DNA of 64,000 bases, taken from contig NZ_PIGG01000065.1 of assembly GCF_002924445.1 (NCBI RefSeq), positions 62,001 to 126,000 of the forward strand, written 5' to 3'. A program made the translations under genes and the position numbers. The notes below the pieces were generated by a model that saw only the letters and a program-made list of their open reading frames with translations, had not been told where the DNA came from and did not search any database. This document shows, piece after piece, positions 9,731-18,538 of this stretch (position 1 is its first letter; the number at the start of each line of letters is the position of its first letter). This DNA comes from Minwuia thermotolerans (GTDB lineage Bacteria > Pseudomonadota > Alphaproteobacteria > Minwuiales > Minwuiaceae).

Positions 9731-10072
9731 ATGAGCCAGCTCGTCCTCTACATGGTCAAGTACGAAAACGACCAGAAACGCGCCATGGTGAAGAACCCCG
9801 ACATGCGCGACCGCGCCGCGATCCACCGCAAGGCCATCGCCGATTTCGGCGGCAGGCCTATCGCCCAGTTCGGCAGCTATGGCGAATACGACATGGTCTA
9901 CATCTACGAAATGCCGGACGACGCGGCCCTGGTTGCGAACCTCCACCTGACCGACTCGTTCGGGCTGGCGAAATACAGCAAGGCCATCCCGCTGATGGAC
10001 ATGGAGGACTTCGTCCGCTCCATGGCCCTGGCCGACGAAACGCCGACCGACTACAGCCCCGCCGGCGAATAG
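9731..10072 (+). CDS. GYD-domain protein
   Basis: A 113-residue protein matching the GYD domain (ferredoxin-like alpha/beta dimeric barrel). The fold is suggested by the opening strand SQLVLYMVKY, the helix RAAIHRKAIADFGGR and the hallmark GSYGEYDMVYIYEMPDDAALVAN. The function of these small proteins is not well established. The start ATG at 9731 follows GGAGGGCGCGGGTC, 14 bases after the LLM gene stop, implying translational coupling. It might act as an accessory or ligand-binding partner of the neighbouring oxidoreductase. Confidence 0.85.
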   Translation: MSQLVLYMVKYENDQKRAMVKNPDMRDRAAIHRKAIADFGGRPIAQFGSYGEYDMVYIYEMPDDAALVANLHLTDSFGLAKYSKAIPLMDMEDFVRSMALADETPTDYSPAGE

Positions 10073-10228
10073 ACCGTCTCGGTCCGGCGGATGTGACGCA
10101 CCGCTTACGTGGGCGGTGGCTCATTGAAGCGCGCCGCCCGGCGGCCAACCTCTCCCCATGAATGGATCAGCGTAGCGCGCCTTCCTTGTCGGCCAATGAA
10201 GGCGGGAACAATGAGTGGAGGCCGAGAG

Positions 10229-10303
10229 ATGCAGAACTTCATCTACATCACCGTGGGTCTGGCGGCCCTTCTGGCGGTCATGGTGGTCGTGGGGATGTTC
10301 TGA
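10229..10303 (+). CDS. Small single-span membrane peptide (24 residues)
   Basis: A short reading frame, MQNFIYITVGLAALLAVMVVVGMF, preceded by GGAGG eight bases before the ATG. Nearly the whole peptide is one hydrophobic helix. An ATG at 10211 would add six residues but has a poorer ribosome site. The good ribosome site and clean membrane helix support translation, but the frame is short and could be chance. No family is recognised. It stands alone, 157 bases after the GYD gene and just before the stop of the convergent MetE-like gene. Confidence 0.5.
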   Translation: MQNFIYITVGLAALLAVMVVVGMF

Positions 10304-10307
10304 ACGG

Positions 10308-11345
10308 TCAGACGCCTGATACCTCGCGGCGCACGATTGCCGCGCCCTCGGCCAGCGCCTTGAGCTTGCCGAAAGCGACATCGCGCGCGAGGTATTTCAT
10401 CCCGCAGTCCGGCGCCGCGATCAGCCGTTCCGCCGGCAGGTGTTGCAACGCGCCGCGCAGCCGCCGGGAGACGGTTTCCGGCGTCTCGACGGCTTCGTCG
10501 CCCAGATCTAGCACGCCGTAGACGATCCGCTTGGACGGCAGGCGCTCGACGATGGCCGGGTCCAGCTTCGGTTGCGCGGCCTCGATGGAGATGGCGTCGG
10601 CCGAACAGGCATCGAGTTCGGCGAGGAACGAGTAGCCCGAGGGCTTGTCCTTCACGACATAGGCATAGCCGAAGCAGACATGGACCACGGTCGGTCCTGC
10701 GATGCCTTCCAGCGCCCGGTCGATGGCGGCGACGCCGAAGCGGCGCGCTTCCTCCGGGTGGGCCTGCATGTGCGGCTCGTCGAGCTGGATGACGTCCGCG
10801 CCGGCCGCCTTGAGATCGCGGATCTCTGCGTTCAGGACGTCGGCATAGGCCGCGATCAGCGCTTCCTGGTCGCCGTAATGTTCGTCCTTGGCCATCTTCG
10901 CCATGGTGAAGGCGCCCGGCAGGGTGATCTTGATGGGTTTCTCCGTCTGGCCGCGCAGGAAGGCGACCTCGCGCGCCTGCACGGGCTGCGTGCGGCGGAT
11001 GGGCCCGACGACCCGGGGGACCTCCGTCGGCTTGCCGGTGCGGCCCGGGACGGTGCCCGGATTGTCGATGTCGATTCCCTCCAGGGCATTGGCGAAGTGG
11101 TTGAAATAGCTCTCGCGCCGGACTTCGCCGTCGCCGACCACGTCGATTCCTGCACGCTCCTGATCGTGCAGGGCGACGAGTGTGGCGTCGTCCTGCGCTT
11201 CCTCGCGAACGTCCGCCGAAGGCCGCCACACCTGCGCCATCCGCACCCGTGGCGGGGCGCTGCCCAGCAGGGCGTCGCGGTCGACCAGCCATGCCGGCTG
11301 GGGATAGCTGCCGACCAGCATGGTCGGGATGAGCCGGTCGAACAT
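10308..11345 (-). CDS. Cobalamin-independent methionine synthase C-terminal (MetE-C/UROD-like) family protein
   Basis: A 345-residue single-domain TIM barrel of the MetE C-terminal type. The zinc-ligand pattern of MetE is present: His-x-Cys in VVHVCFGYAY, Glu in ISIEAAQPK and Cys in AAPDCGMKYL. The N-terminus IPTMLVGSYPQP and VVGDGEVRRESYF are also typical. It lacks the N-terminal MetE domain that binds methyltetrahydrofolate polyglutamate, so it is probably not the housekeeping methionine synthase and may transfer methyl groups from another donor. It lies downstream of the cyclase gene (11-base gap) on the same strand and may belong to the same catabolic operon. Confidence 0.85.
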   Translation of the reverse strand: MFDRLIPTMLVGSYPQPAWLVDRDALLGSAPPRVRMAQVWRPSADVREEAQDDATLVALHDQERAGIDVVGDGEVRRESYFNHFANALEGIDIDNPGTVPGRTGKPTEVPRVVGPIRRTQPVQAREVAFLRGQTEKPIKITLPGAFTMAKMAKDEHYGDQEALIAAYADVLNAEIRDLKAAGADVIQLDEPHMQAHPEEARRFGVAAIDRALEGIAGPTVVHVCFGYAYVVKDKPSGYSFLAELDACSADAISIEAAQPKLDPAIVERLPSKRIVYGVLDLGDEAVETPETVSRRLRGALQHLPAERLIAAPDCGMKYLARDVAFGKLKALAEGAAIVRREVSGV

Positions 11346-11356
11346 GGCGCCTCTCC

Positions 11357-12298
11357 TCAGATGATGGCGATGGCGTTGGCGGGCGAGCCGATGCCGCCGG
11401 GCAGGTTGAGCGGCACCGCGGTCATCATGAAGGTCCATTTGCCGGCCGCGCGGCACTCCCGGGTGAGCGCGCTGAAGTCCAGCATCTCCCCCAGGCAGAA
11501 GCCCATCAGCGGCAGGACGCGGCGGTGCAGCGAGCCGATCGCCGGATCGCCCGGTATGACCTCCACCGCCGGGTTGTCGCAGGCCAGCACCGCCGGGTGC
11601 CAGTTCCACAGCCGCCGTGCTTCCTCTTCGGAGGCGTTCAGGCCGGCGTGACTGATGTTGCCGACGTAGTTCTCCCGGGCCGTGCGGTCGAGGGCGCGGT
11701 AGGCCTCGACCCAGCCGAAATGCAGGCAGAGCATGTCGCCGGGCTCGATAGTGACGCCCTGATGCGCGGCGACGGCTTCCAGCTCGGTGGCGGTCACGGC
11801 GCGGGGCTTCAACGCGTGGTAATCTTCGCCACGGTCAGCGAACCAGCCGGCGACGTCGAGCAGGACGCCGCGGCCGACCATCCCGTGCTCGACCCAGTGC
11901 TCGATCCCCAGCCGGCCCGGGCCGGGCTTGAAGTCCTCCGTCACGCCGCCCCAGTAGCCGAATTCCCGGGCGCGGACATGGCGCAGGCTGTCCCACTGGC
12001 TCGAAGCCTGCGGGTAGAGCGAGTCCAGCCGGTCGTCCAGCGTGTTGCGGTCCAGGTTGAATATCTCGTGACGGAGCGGCTGGCGGCCGAAAAGCGGCGG
12101 ATCGGGCTCGTTCAGCGGCAATGACAGGTTCACCACCCGGCCCTGGCGGATCTCCTTCGCCGCCGCCAGCCGGCATTCGGGCGTCAGCAGGTTGATGCAG
12201 CCCAGCTCGTCATTCTCGCCGAAGACGCCCCAGGCGTGGCGCAGGCCGATCTTCTCGATCACCGGCAGGTCGTCATAGTCCGGCAGCTTCCAGGTCAC
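11357..12298 (-). CDS. Cyclase-family (kynurenine formamidase-like) metal-dependent hydrolase
   Basis: A 313-residue member of the cyclase family. The motif SQWDSLRHV replaces the classical HxGTHxDxPxH signature, as in a large bacterial subgroup; further conserved stretches are MLCLHFGWVEAY and GCINLLTPE near the N-terminus. Start is a GTG at 12296-12298 with GGGAGGTGCAAG as ribosome site. Members hydrolyse amides or lactones with a divalent metal. It is followed closely by the MetE-C-like gene and preceded by the PaaG-like hydratase gene on the same strand. The substrate is unknown. Confidence 0.85.
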   Translation of the reverse strand: MTWKLPDYDDLPVIEKIGLRHAWGVFGENDELGCINLLTPECRLAAAKEIRQGRVVNLSLPLNEPDPPLFGRQPLRHEIFNLDRNTLDDRLDSLYPQASSQWDSLRHVRAREFGYWGGVTEDFKPGPGRLGIEHWVEHGMVGRGVLLDVAGWFADRGEDYHALKPRAVTATELEAVAAHQGVTIEPGDMLCLHFGWVEAYRALDRTARENYVGNISHAGLNASEEEARRLWNWHPAVLACDNPAVEVIPGDPAIGSLHRRVLPLMGFCLGEMLDFSALTRECRAAGKWTFMMTAVPLNLPGGIGSPANAIAII

Positions 12299-12401
12299 CT
12301 TGCACCTCCCCGCGGCGTTTCTCCCCGCGAGGAAGGCTAGGGGGCGCTCCTCTTGCTGTCATCCCCGTTCGCGCGCGTGCGGACGAGGCTCCGATAGAGA
12401 A

Positions 12402-13211
12402 CTACCGCCCCGTGAAGCGGGCCGGGCGTCGCTCGATCATCGAGGCGAGGCCTTCCATCGCATCGTCGGTTCCCGAAAGCTCGGCCACGATCCGGGCCTC
12501 CTCGGTGAAGACGGCCTCGACCGGCAGCTTGCCGTGGTTGCGGAGTTCCCGCTTCACCGCCGCCTGACCCAGCGGCGCACCTGCGGCCAGTGTCCGTGCG
12601 ATTTCCATGGCCGCATCGAACTCGGTCCCATCCGGGACCACCCGGTTGACGATGCCCAGACCCTTCGCCTCCGCCGCGCTCATGGTCGGGTTCAGCAGAA
12701 GGATTTCCATCGCCCGGCGCTGGCCCACGATGGCGGGGAGGGTGGCTGTCGTGCCGCCGTCGGGCGCCATGCCGACCCTGGTCGCGCCGGCCAGGAACTT
12801 CGCGCTCTCCGCGGCCACCACCAGATCGACGGCGCAGACCATGCCGAAACCGCCACCGCCCGTGGCGTAGCCCTGCACCGCAGCGATCACCGGCGCGTCG
12901 AGCCGCATCAGCGCCTGCATCGCGTCCTGCAGATAGGCCGTGGCGCGGCGGTTGTAGGCCGGCAGACCATGCTTGCCCTTGGAATGGAAGGCCTTGATGT
13001 CGCCGCCCGCGCAGAAGTTCTTGCCTGCCCCGGTGATCACCACGGCGCGGACGTCGTCGGCCCCGTGCACCATCATCACCGTCTCGTAGAAGTCGCGCAG
13101 CAGTTCCACCGACATGCCGTTGGCCGACTCGGGCCGGTTCAGCCGGACATGGGCGATGTGGTCCTCGACCGAGAGCAGGACATTGCCCTCGGTGATCGGC
13201 AGGTCGGTCAT
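12402..13211 (-). CDS. Enoyl-CoA hydratase/isomerase family protein (PaaG-like)
   Basis: A 269-residue crotonase-fold enzyme. The oxyanion-hole motif is in GAGKNFCAGGDIKAFHSKG near residues 60-78 and the second in GYATGGGFGMVCAVDLVVAAES. The segment VGMAPDGGTTATLP has an Asp where classical hydratases have the second catalytic Glu region, as in PaaG-type isomerases. It acts on a CoA thioester, which fits the divergent CoA ligase at 15104. It is 11 bases downstream of the dioxygenase beta subunit gene, so hydroxylation and CoA-thioester steps look co-transcribed. Confidence 0.88.
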   Translation of the reverse strand: MTDLPITEGNVLLSVEDHIAHVRLNRPESANGMSVELLRDFYETVMMVHGADDVRAVVITGAGKNFCAGGDIKAFHSKGKHGLPAYNRRATAYLQDAMQALMRLDAPVIAAVQGYATGGGGFGMVCAVDLVVAAESAKFLAGATRVGMAPDGGTTATLPAIVGQRRAMEILLLNPTMSAAEAKGLGIVNRVVPDGTEFDAAMEIARTLAAGAPLGQAAVKRELRNHGKLPVEAVFTEEARIVAELSGTDDAMEGLASMIERRPARFTGR

Positions 13212-13222
13212 CGGTCGGCTCC

Positions 13223-13717
13223 TCAGATCAGGAAGGACAGGGTGTAGAGCGGCTTGTCGTTGTTCACGAGCGCCACCTTCTTGCGCGCCATCTTCAGCGC
13301 GCCGTCCGCCTCGCGCAGCGTGTAGTCCGTGCGCGCCGCCCAGATGGTTTCGCCGCGCAGGTTCGACTCGTAGACCATGACGTTGCAGGCAGCGGCGATG
13401 TCGGCGCCGCTGCGCCCGACGATCTCGATGTTCGTGACGAAGTGGCGGATCGAGGATTTCGGTTCCTGGGTGTAGCGCTTGCCGGTCAGGAGCTGGCGCA
13501 CGCGAACGCCGATGCGGCTGCGGTTGTCATAGATGATCGACATCTGCTGTTCGGGATCGATGTCGGCCCCGTTGGCCGGCACCCAGTAGATGGCGTCGTC
13601 GGCCCAGAGATGTTCCCAGTCCTCGTAGCGGTGTTCGTCCTGCAGGCGGGCTTCCCGGTAGATGAACCGCTCCACCCGGCGGAGCAGGGCCTCGTCGGTC
13701 GCGGGCGCCAGCATCAT
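13223..13717 (-). CDS. Aromatic-ring-hydroxylating dioxygenase, beta subunit
   Basis: Small subunit of a Rieske non-heme iron dioxygenase, 164 residues, of the SnoaL/cystatin-like fold. Typical segments are FIYREARLQDEHRYEDWEHLW and the C-terminal ARKKVALVNNDKPLYTLSFLI. Start is the first of two adjacent ATGs (13715-13717), which overlaps the alpha-subunit stop as ATGA, so the two subunits are translationally coupled. It provides structural support for the alpha-subunit hexamer. No ferredoxin or reductase gene is visible nearby, so electron-transfer partners must be encoded elsewhere. Confidence 0.92.
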   Translation of the reverse strand: MMLAPATDEALLRRVERFIYREARLQDEHRYEDWEHLWADDAIYWVPANGADIDPEQQMSIIYDNRSRIGVRVRQLLTGKRYTQEPKSSIRHFVTNIEIVGRSGADIAAACNVMVYESNLRGETIWAARTDYTLREADGALKMARKKVALVNNDKPLYTLSFLI

Positions 13718-14973
13718 GCCGCCTCCATCAGGCGGCGGTAGTGCTGCCAGATGCCGCGCGACGGCACCTCGTCGGTGGCGTGCGCCACCATGTAGCCGTC
13801 GGCATCGCGGCGCTCGCGGTGGTCGCCCCGGCCAAGGAACAGCCATTCGGGCTGCAGGCTCTGCACGCCGCGGTGGGTGCGTTCATACATCTCCGAATCA
13901 TCGGCGAGCAGGAAACCGGCCGGGCCGACCGAGCCCATGGTCTGCTGCCGCAGGCGGCGGTTCATCTCCCGTCCGCCCTTCAACTGCAAGGCCGTGACGT
14001 GCTGGACGGTGTCGTCGACGGCCCGCGGCTGGATGACGAAGATCTGGATCTCGGCGATGAACAGGTTGGGAAAGATCATGACGTGTGGCGTGCCGTCGAT
14101 CATGATCTCGCGCGCCTTGTCCGCGCCGTGAGCCGCGGCCATCGCCGACGCATAGTCCGGCAGTTTCTCCGGCGTCGTGCCGAACCAGCCCATGGGCCTG
14201 TCCAGGCGGCGGAACTCGGGCCGAAGGTCGATCTCGGTGTGGCCGTTGCCGAAATCGCGGGTGAGCGCCGTCGATCTGTCCCCGTACAGCCCGCCGAGGC
14301 CGCTCTCGGCGACCTTGAAGATGGAGGCGTGGACGAAGGCCGGGTGATAGCCGTCGGTCTCGTTCTCCAGCACGAACTTCCAGTTCGCCTTCACCCGGTG
14401 CTGCAGGAAGCCGGCGGTCAGTTCCACTTCGCCCTCGGGCGAATGCTCGCAGAGCCGGTCGATGGTTTCCGCCGCGCCGCCCAGATGGTCCGCCAGGGTG
14501 GGGCCGGTCCCGGCGAAGGAACCGAAGACGAAGCCACGGTAACTGGCGACCCGCGGCACGCGGCCCAGGCCCAGTTCCGACATGTCGCGGTCCGCATAAC
14601 CCTCGGGGAAGGCATAGGCGGCGAGCCGGCCGTCATTTTCGAAGGTCCAGTTGTGGAAGGGGCAGGTGAAGCGCCGCGCGTTGCCCTTCGCCCGCGTGCA
14701 GACCTGGTTGCCGCGATGCGGGCAGCGGTTCTGCAGGAGGTGGACCTCGCCGTCGGCGCCGCGGGTCATGATCACGGGCTGCGGGCCGATCGACTTCAAC
14801 ACGAAATCGTTGGTCTCCGGCACTTCGCTTTCGTGCCCGACATAGACCCATGTCCGGTACCAGATCTTCTCCAGTTCTTCCTGGAACACCGCCGGGTCGG
14901 TGTAGAGGGAGCCGTGGATGTGCTCGCCCCGGATACGGTCGGAAAGATCGGTCGGCTGTACCGAAAGGTTCAT
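13714..14973 (-). CDS. Aromatic-ring-hydroxylating dioxygenase, alpha subunit (Rieske [2Fe-2S])
   Basis: Catalytic subunit of 419 residues. The Rieske cluster ligands appear as CPHRGNQVC and CPFHNW. The mononuclear iron site is in ENETDGYHPAFVH, with the bridging Asp and the two His of the family. The ATG at 14971-14973 is preferred; an ATG at 14995-14997 would add eight residues and has no better ribosome site. The enzyme would dihydroxylate or monooxygenate an aromatic acid; the substrate is not deducible. It is the first gene of a minus-strand operon (alpha, beta, PaaG-like, and perhaps cyclase and MetE-C-like) divergent from a CoA ligase. Confidence 0.93.
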   Translation of the reverse strand: MNLSVQPTDLSDRIRGEHIHGSLYTDPAVFQEELEKIWYRTWVYVGHESEVPETNDFVLKSIGPQPVIMTRGADGEVHLLQNRCPHRGNQVCTRAKGNARRFTCPFHNWTFENDGRLAAYAFPEGYADRDMSELGLGRVPRVASYRGFVFGSFAGTGPTLADHLGGAAETIDRLCEHSPEGEVELTAGFLQHRVKANWKFVLENETDGYHPAFVHASIFKVAESGLGGLYGDRSTALTRDFGNGHTEIDLRPEFRRLDRPMGWFGTTPEKLPDYASAMAAAHGADKAREIMIDGTPHVMIFPNLFIAEIQIFVIQPRAVDDTVQHVTALQLKGGREMNRRLRQQTMGSVGPAGFLLADDSEMYERTHRGVQSLQPEWLFLGRGDHRERRDADGYMVAHATDEVPSRGIWQHYRRLMEAA

Positions 14974-15103
14974 GGCTGGCGTCCCGCTGTTATACATTGA
15001 ACGGTCGTCCGGTTTATAATACAACGCCACCCAGGGCGCAACGGTCGCGAGTGCGCCGGCTGGGAAGTGGCGGACGGTATTCTGACGGGGAGGACGAAAC
15101 GCG
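14974..15103. promoter_or_regulatory. Divergent promoter region between dioxygenase and CoA ligase
   Basis: A 130-base gap between two divergent catabolic genes. TATAAT at 15015-15020 on the plus strand is a candidate -10 box; TTGAAC at 14997-15002 is too close (12 bases) to serve as its -35 box. An imperfect dyad around 14998-15016 (TGAACGGT...CCGGTTTA) could be the operator of the TetR regulator encoded at 16458. These are weak pattern matches. Confidence 0.35.
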
Positions 15104-16435
15104 ATGCGCAAGCCGAACGAAACCATGCTCGAACCCGAAATCGAGGCCCTGGAGCGGGACGATCTTCTGAAACTCCAGAACGGCAAGCTGGCGGCGCTGG
15201 GCGAGCGCCTCGCCCGGTCGCCGGAATGGGTCGAGCATTTTCGTCAGGCCGGTCTGAAGCCCGGGGATCTTGCCGACCGCCAGGCGCTGGAGGCGCTCCC
15301 TTTCCTGGAAAAGTCGCAGCTTCGGGAACGCTATCCGTTGCCCATGCTGGGGGTCGAGACGGCCGCTGTGCAGCGTTTCTGCGCCACGTCGGGCACCACC
15401 GGCCTGCCGGTCCTGTTCGGGTTCACCGACAACGACATCGACCTGCTGGCCCGGCAGGTCGCCCGGCAGCTCTACAGCCACGGGGTCAGGCCGGGGGACC
15501 GCGGTTACAACGGCTTCGGGTTCGGGCTCTGGGCTGGCGGCCTGGCCTATGACATCGGCATGGCGGAACTGGGGGTGACGAACTTCCCCCTCGGCCCCGG
15601 CCGCAGCGATCTCGTTGTCGAATGGCTGAAGGACATGGAGTGGACGCTGGCGACCGTATCCCCCGTCTTTCTTTCCAGTCTGATACGCGCGGCGAAGGAA
15701 AAGGGCATCGATCCGAAACGCCACTGGAAACTGCAGCATGCGGTGATCGGCGGCCAGTCGGTTTCCCGCGCGTTCCGGGACGAACTGGAAGCCGAGATGC
15801 CGGAGGGATTCCGCTCTTTCAACACCTATGGCACGACCGAAGCCGGCGGCCCCATTGTCGCCAGCACCTGTCCTTGGAGCCATGAGCGCGACGAGATGCA
15901 CCTGATGAACGAAGACAGTGTGCTGGTGGAGATACTCGACCCCGAGACACTGACCCCGGTCGGTCCGGGAGAAGTGGGAGAACTTGTCGTGACCACGCTC
16001 GACAAGGAGGCGTCGCCGGTGGTGCGGTGGCGCACCCGTGATCTGGTGCGCGTGGCCGAGCATTCAGGCGGCTGTCCGTGCGGCCGCAAGGGCATGGGCG
16101 CGATCGGGCGCATCATCGGCAGATCGGATGACATGCTGAAGGTTCGTGGCGTCATCGTCTATCCGTCACAGATAGAGGACGTGGTGGCCGCCACGCCGGG
16201 AACGGTCAAGGAAGCCTGGCAGATCTATGTCGACCAGCCGGGGAGTTCGCCGAACAGCGTGACGGTCGCGATCGAGCAGGAGAACGGCTACAACGGCAAC
16301 CCGGATGACCTCGCCGCTGCGGTCGGCCGCAGCCTCACCAGCCGGTTGGGACTGAAGGTGCCGGTGGAGTGTCATCCGGCGGGAGCCCTGCCGCGCTATG
16401 AAGCCAAGGCGCAGCGGGTTCTGGTTCGGAGCTGA
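15104..16435 (+). CDS. Phenylacetate-CoA ligase family (PaaK-like) AMP-forming ligase
   Basis: A 443-residue adenylate-forming enzyme that activates a carboxylic acid to its CoA thioester. The P-loop ATSGTTGLPVLFGFT is near residue 92 and the adenine-binding motif YGTTEAGGP near residue 242. RTRDLVRVAEHSGGCPCGRKG and the hinge region IIGRSDDMLKVRGVIVYPSQ are characteristic of PaaK. Length is normal for the family. The substrate may be an aromatic acid generated or used by the adjacent Rieske dioxygenase; a complete paa pathway is absent here, so phenylacetate itself is not claimed. A TetR gene follows after 22 bases. Confidence 0.9.
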   Translation: MRKPNETMLEPEIEALERDDLLKLQNGKLAALGERLARSPEWVEHFRQAGLKPGDLADRQALEALPFLEKSQLRERYPLPMLGVETAAVQRFCATSGTTGLPVLFGFTDNDIDLLARQVARQLYSHGVRPGDRGYNGFGFGLWAGGLAYDIGMAELGVTNFPLGPGRSDLVVEWLKDMEWTLATVSPVFLSSLIRAAKEKGIDPKRHWKLQHAVIGGQSVSRAFRDELEAEMPEGFRSFNTYGTTEAGGPIVASTCPWSHERDEMHLMNEDSVLVEILDPETLTPVGPGEVGELVVTTLDKEASPVVRWRTRDLVRVAEHSGGCPCGRKGMGAIGRIIGRSDDMLKVRGVIVYPSQIEDVVAATPGTVKEAWQIYVDQPGSSPNSVTVAIEQENGYNGNPDDLAAAVGRSLTSRLGLKVPVECHPAGALPRYEAKAQRVLVRS

Positions 16436-16457
16436 CCGGCGGAGACAAGGCGGACGG

Positions 16458-17051
16458 ATGGCGCGCACGCAGGCAGAAAACTACGACGAAATCCGCCAGG
16501 GGATCCTGAGGCGGTCGGCGACGGTCTTCGCCGGGCAGGGCTACGCCAATACCTCGATCGCCGATCTGGCGAGGGCGAATGGCATCTCGCGCGGCCTGCT
16601 CTACCACTACTTCGCCTCCAAGGAGGCGCTGCTCTCGGAGATGCTGCACGAGCATCTGGACATGATGCTGGCTGCGGTCCGCCGCGCCGCGGCGGGGGAG
16701 GGCGGCGCGGAGATGCGTTTCCGCGACACGGTCCGCACTTTCGTCAGGATCAACGCCGCCTCGAAGGATCTACAGGTCACCCTGCTGCACGATCTCCAGA
16801 ACCTGGCCGAGGACGACCGCGCGGCCATCGAAGCGAAGCAGCGCGATATCCTCGCCGTCGTGCGCGACCTGATCGCCGCCTGCGATCCGGCTGCGGGCCG
16901 GGACCGCCGGACGCTTTCGGCGCGCACCATGATGCTGGTCGGCATGATCAACTACACCTACATCTGGTACGATCCGTCGGGCCCGGTCGGCCCCGAGGAA
17001 TACGCCGACATGGCCGCCGACACCTGGCTCAAGGGCCGAGGTGCCGGCTGA
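16458..17051 (+). CDS. TetR/AcrR-family transcriptional regulator
   Basis: A 197-residue repressor-type protein. The helix-turn-helix lies at about residues 15-60, with the family signature GYANTSIADLARANGISRGLLYHYFASKEALL. The C-terminal ligand domain is divergent, as usual. The ATG at 16458 follows GGAGACAAGGCGGACGG. It is 22 bases downstream of the CoA ligase gene on the same strand, so it is likely co-transcribed and probably regulates the divergent dioxygenase and ligase promoters in response to an aromatic acid or acyl-CoA. Confidence 0.9.
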   Translation: MARTQAENYDEIRQGILRRSATVFAGQGYANTSIADLARANGISRGLLYHYFASKEALLSEMLHEHLDMMLAAVRRAAAGEGGAEMRFRDTVRTFVRINAASKDLQVTLLHDLQNLAEDDRAAIEAKQRDILAVVRDLIAACDPAAGRDRRTLSARTMMLVGMINYTYIWYDPSGPVGPEEYADMAADTWLKGRGAG

Positions 17052-17057
17052 GCGGTC

Positions 17058-18449
17058 TCAGAACACCAGTGGTCCGATGATCATACCGGCGGCGAGAGCC
17101 ACGACGAGGCCGATGGGGTTCAGTATGGCGCCGGCGCGGAGCATGTCGACGCGGCCCACTGCGGGGTTGCCGAAGACGATGGCGTTGGGCGGTGTCGCCA
17201 CCGGCAGCATGAAGCCGATGGAGGCCGCGAGCGCGACGGGCAGGGCGAAGGTAAGGGGGTCGGCCCCCGTACCGATGGCCATGGCGCCGGCGACGGGCAG
17301 GAAGATCGCAGCCATTGCCGTGTTGCTGGCCAGTTCGCCCAGATAGACGATGGTTGCCGCGATCGCCAGCAGCACCAGGAACTCAGGCCAGTACTTCAGA
17401 GCCGACGACTGGGCGCCGATCCATGAGGCGAGCCCCGACTGCTCGATGCCTGACGCCAGCGCCAGCCCGCCGCCGACGAGGAGCAGCACGTCCCAGCGGA
17501 TGCCCGCCGCCGTCGGCCAGTCCAGCAGACGCCGGCGGGAGCCGCGCCCGGCCGGCAGCACGAACAGGGCCACGGCCGCGGCCATGGCGATGCCGCCGTC
17601 GCTGATTTCGATCGCCGGAAGGAGCGACGCGGTCAGCGGACGCGTGATCCAGGCCAGCGCCGTAAGCCCCGCGACGATGGCGACCAGCCGCTCGCCCGTG
17701 GTCCAGGGCGGCAGGGCCGTTTCCGGCGGTGCGTCGAAGGAGTCGGGCAGCCGGTAGAGCGCGCGTCCGAGCAGCAGCCAGGCGGCGGGCAGCATGATCG
17801 CCACCACCGGCAGGCCGACGGCGAGCCAGTCGGCGAAGCCGATCTCGATGCCGTGGCTCTCGGCCATGTAGGCGGCGAAAAGGGCGTTGGGCGGCGTGCC
17901 GATCAGCGATCCCATGCCGCCGATGGTGGCGGCGTAGGCGACACCGAGCATCAGCGCCGTGGCGAAGGGCGAGTTCGCGCCCTCGCGGGCTGCGATCGCG
18001 GCCGCGATCGGCGCCATCACCATCGCCGAGGCGGTATTGGAGATCCACAGGCTGAGGAAGGCGGTCGCCGCCATGACGGCCGCGAGGACCCCCGAAGGCC
18101 GCTTTCCGGCCAGCCGCATCACCGCCAGCGCCAGCCGCCGGTGCAGGCCCCAGCGTTCGATCGCCGCCGCCAGCATGAAGCCGCCTAGAAACAGGAAGAT
18201 CAGCGGGTGCGCGTAGGATCGGCCGAGCGCGTCGAGCGGCATGACGCCCAGCAGCGGGAAGATGACCAGCGGCAGCAACGCGGTGGCCGCCAGCGGCAGC
18301 GCTTCCGTCATCCACAGCGCAGCCATCACGATGCCCGTCGCCGCAACCGCGAGCGCCGCCGGCGACAGGCTCGTCGCGGGCGGGAGCCACAGCAGCGTCG
18401 CAGCGGCCAGGACGGCGGCGATGACCACAAATCGGCTCAACCGGTTCAC
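17058..18449 (-). CDS. DASS/SLC13-family anion transporter
   Basis: Inner-membrane symporter of 463 residues with about 12 hydrophobic segments. The two inverted SNT motifs of the family are present, SNTASAMVMAPIAAAI and SNTAMAAIFLPV, each near the centre of one half. Known substrates include dicarboxylates, sulfate and other oxyanions; the sequence does not discriminate. Start is a GTG at 18447-18449 with AGGGGAAGG upstream. It lies 89 bases after the phnCDEE operon on the same strand, so it may be read from the same promoter, and it converges with the TetR gene. Confidence 0.9.
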   Translation of the reverse strand: MNRLSRFVVIAAVLAAATLLWLPPATSLSPAALAVAATGIVMAALWMTEALPLAATALLPLVIFPLLGVMPLDALGRSYAHPLIFLFLGGFMLAAAIERWGLHRRLALAVMRLAGKRPSGVLAAVMAATAFLSLWISNTASAMVMAPIAAAIAAREGANSPFATALMLGVAYAATIGGMGSLIGTPPNALFAAYMAESHGIEIGFADWLAVGLPVVAIMLPAAWLLLGRALYRLPDSFDAPPETALPPWTTGERLVAIVAGLTALAWITRPLTASLLPAIEISDGGIAMAAAVALFVLPAGRGSRRRLLDWPTAAGIRWDVLLLVGGGLALASGIEQSGLASWIGAQSSALKYWPEFLVLLAIAATIVYLGELASNTAMAAIFLPVAGAMAIGTGADPLTFALPVALAASIGFMLPVATPPNAIVFGNPAVGRVDMLRAGAILNPIGLVVALAAGMIIGPLVF

Positions 18450-18538
18450 GGTTCCTTCCCCTCTTCGCGGTGGCGAACGGGGGCCAGTCTCTCAGGTTCA
18501 CAGGGCGCTTGTCTTGATCTGCCGCAAGGGGCGGACGG

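Noticed and set aside
15104-16435. Complete phenylacetate (paa) pathway
   Set aside because: Only a PaaK-like ligase and a PaaG-like crotonase are present; paaABCDE, paaZ and paaJ are absent.
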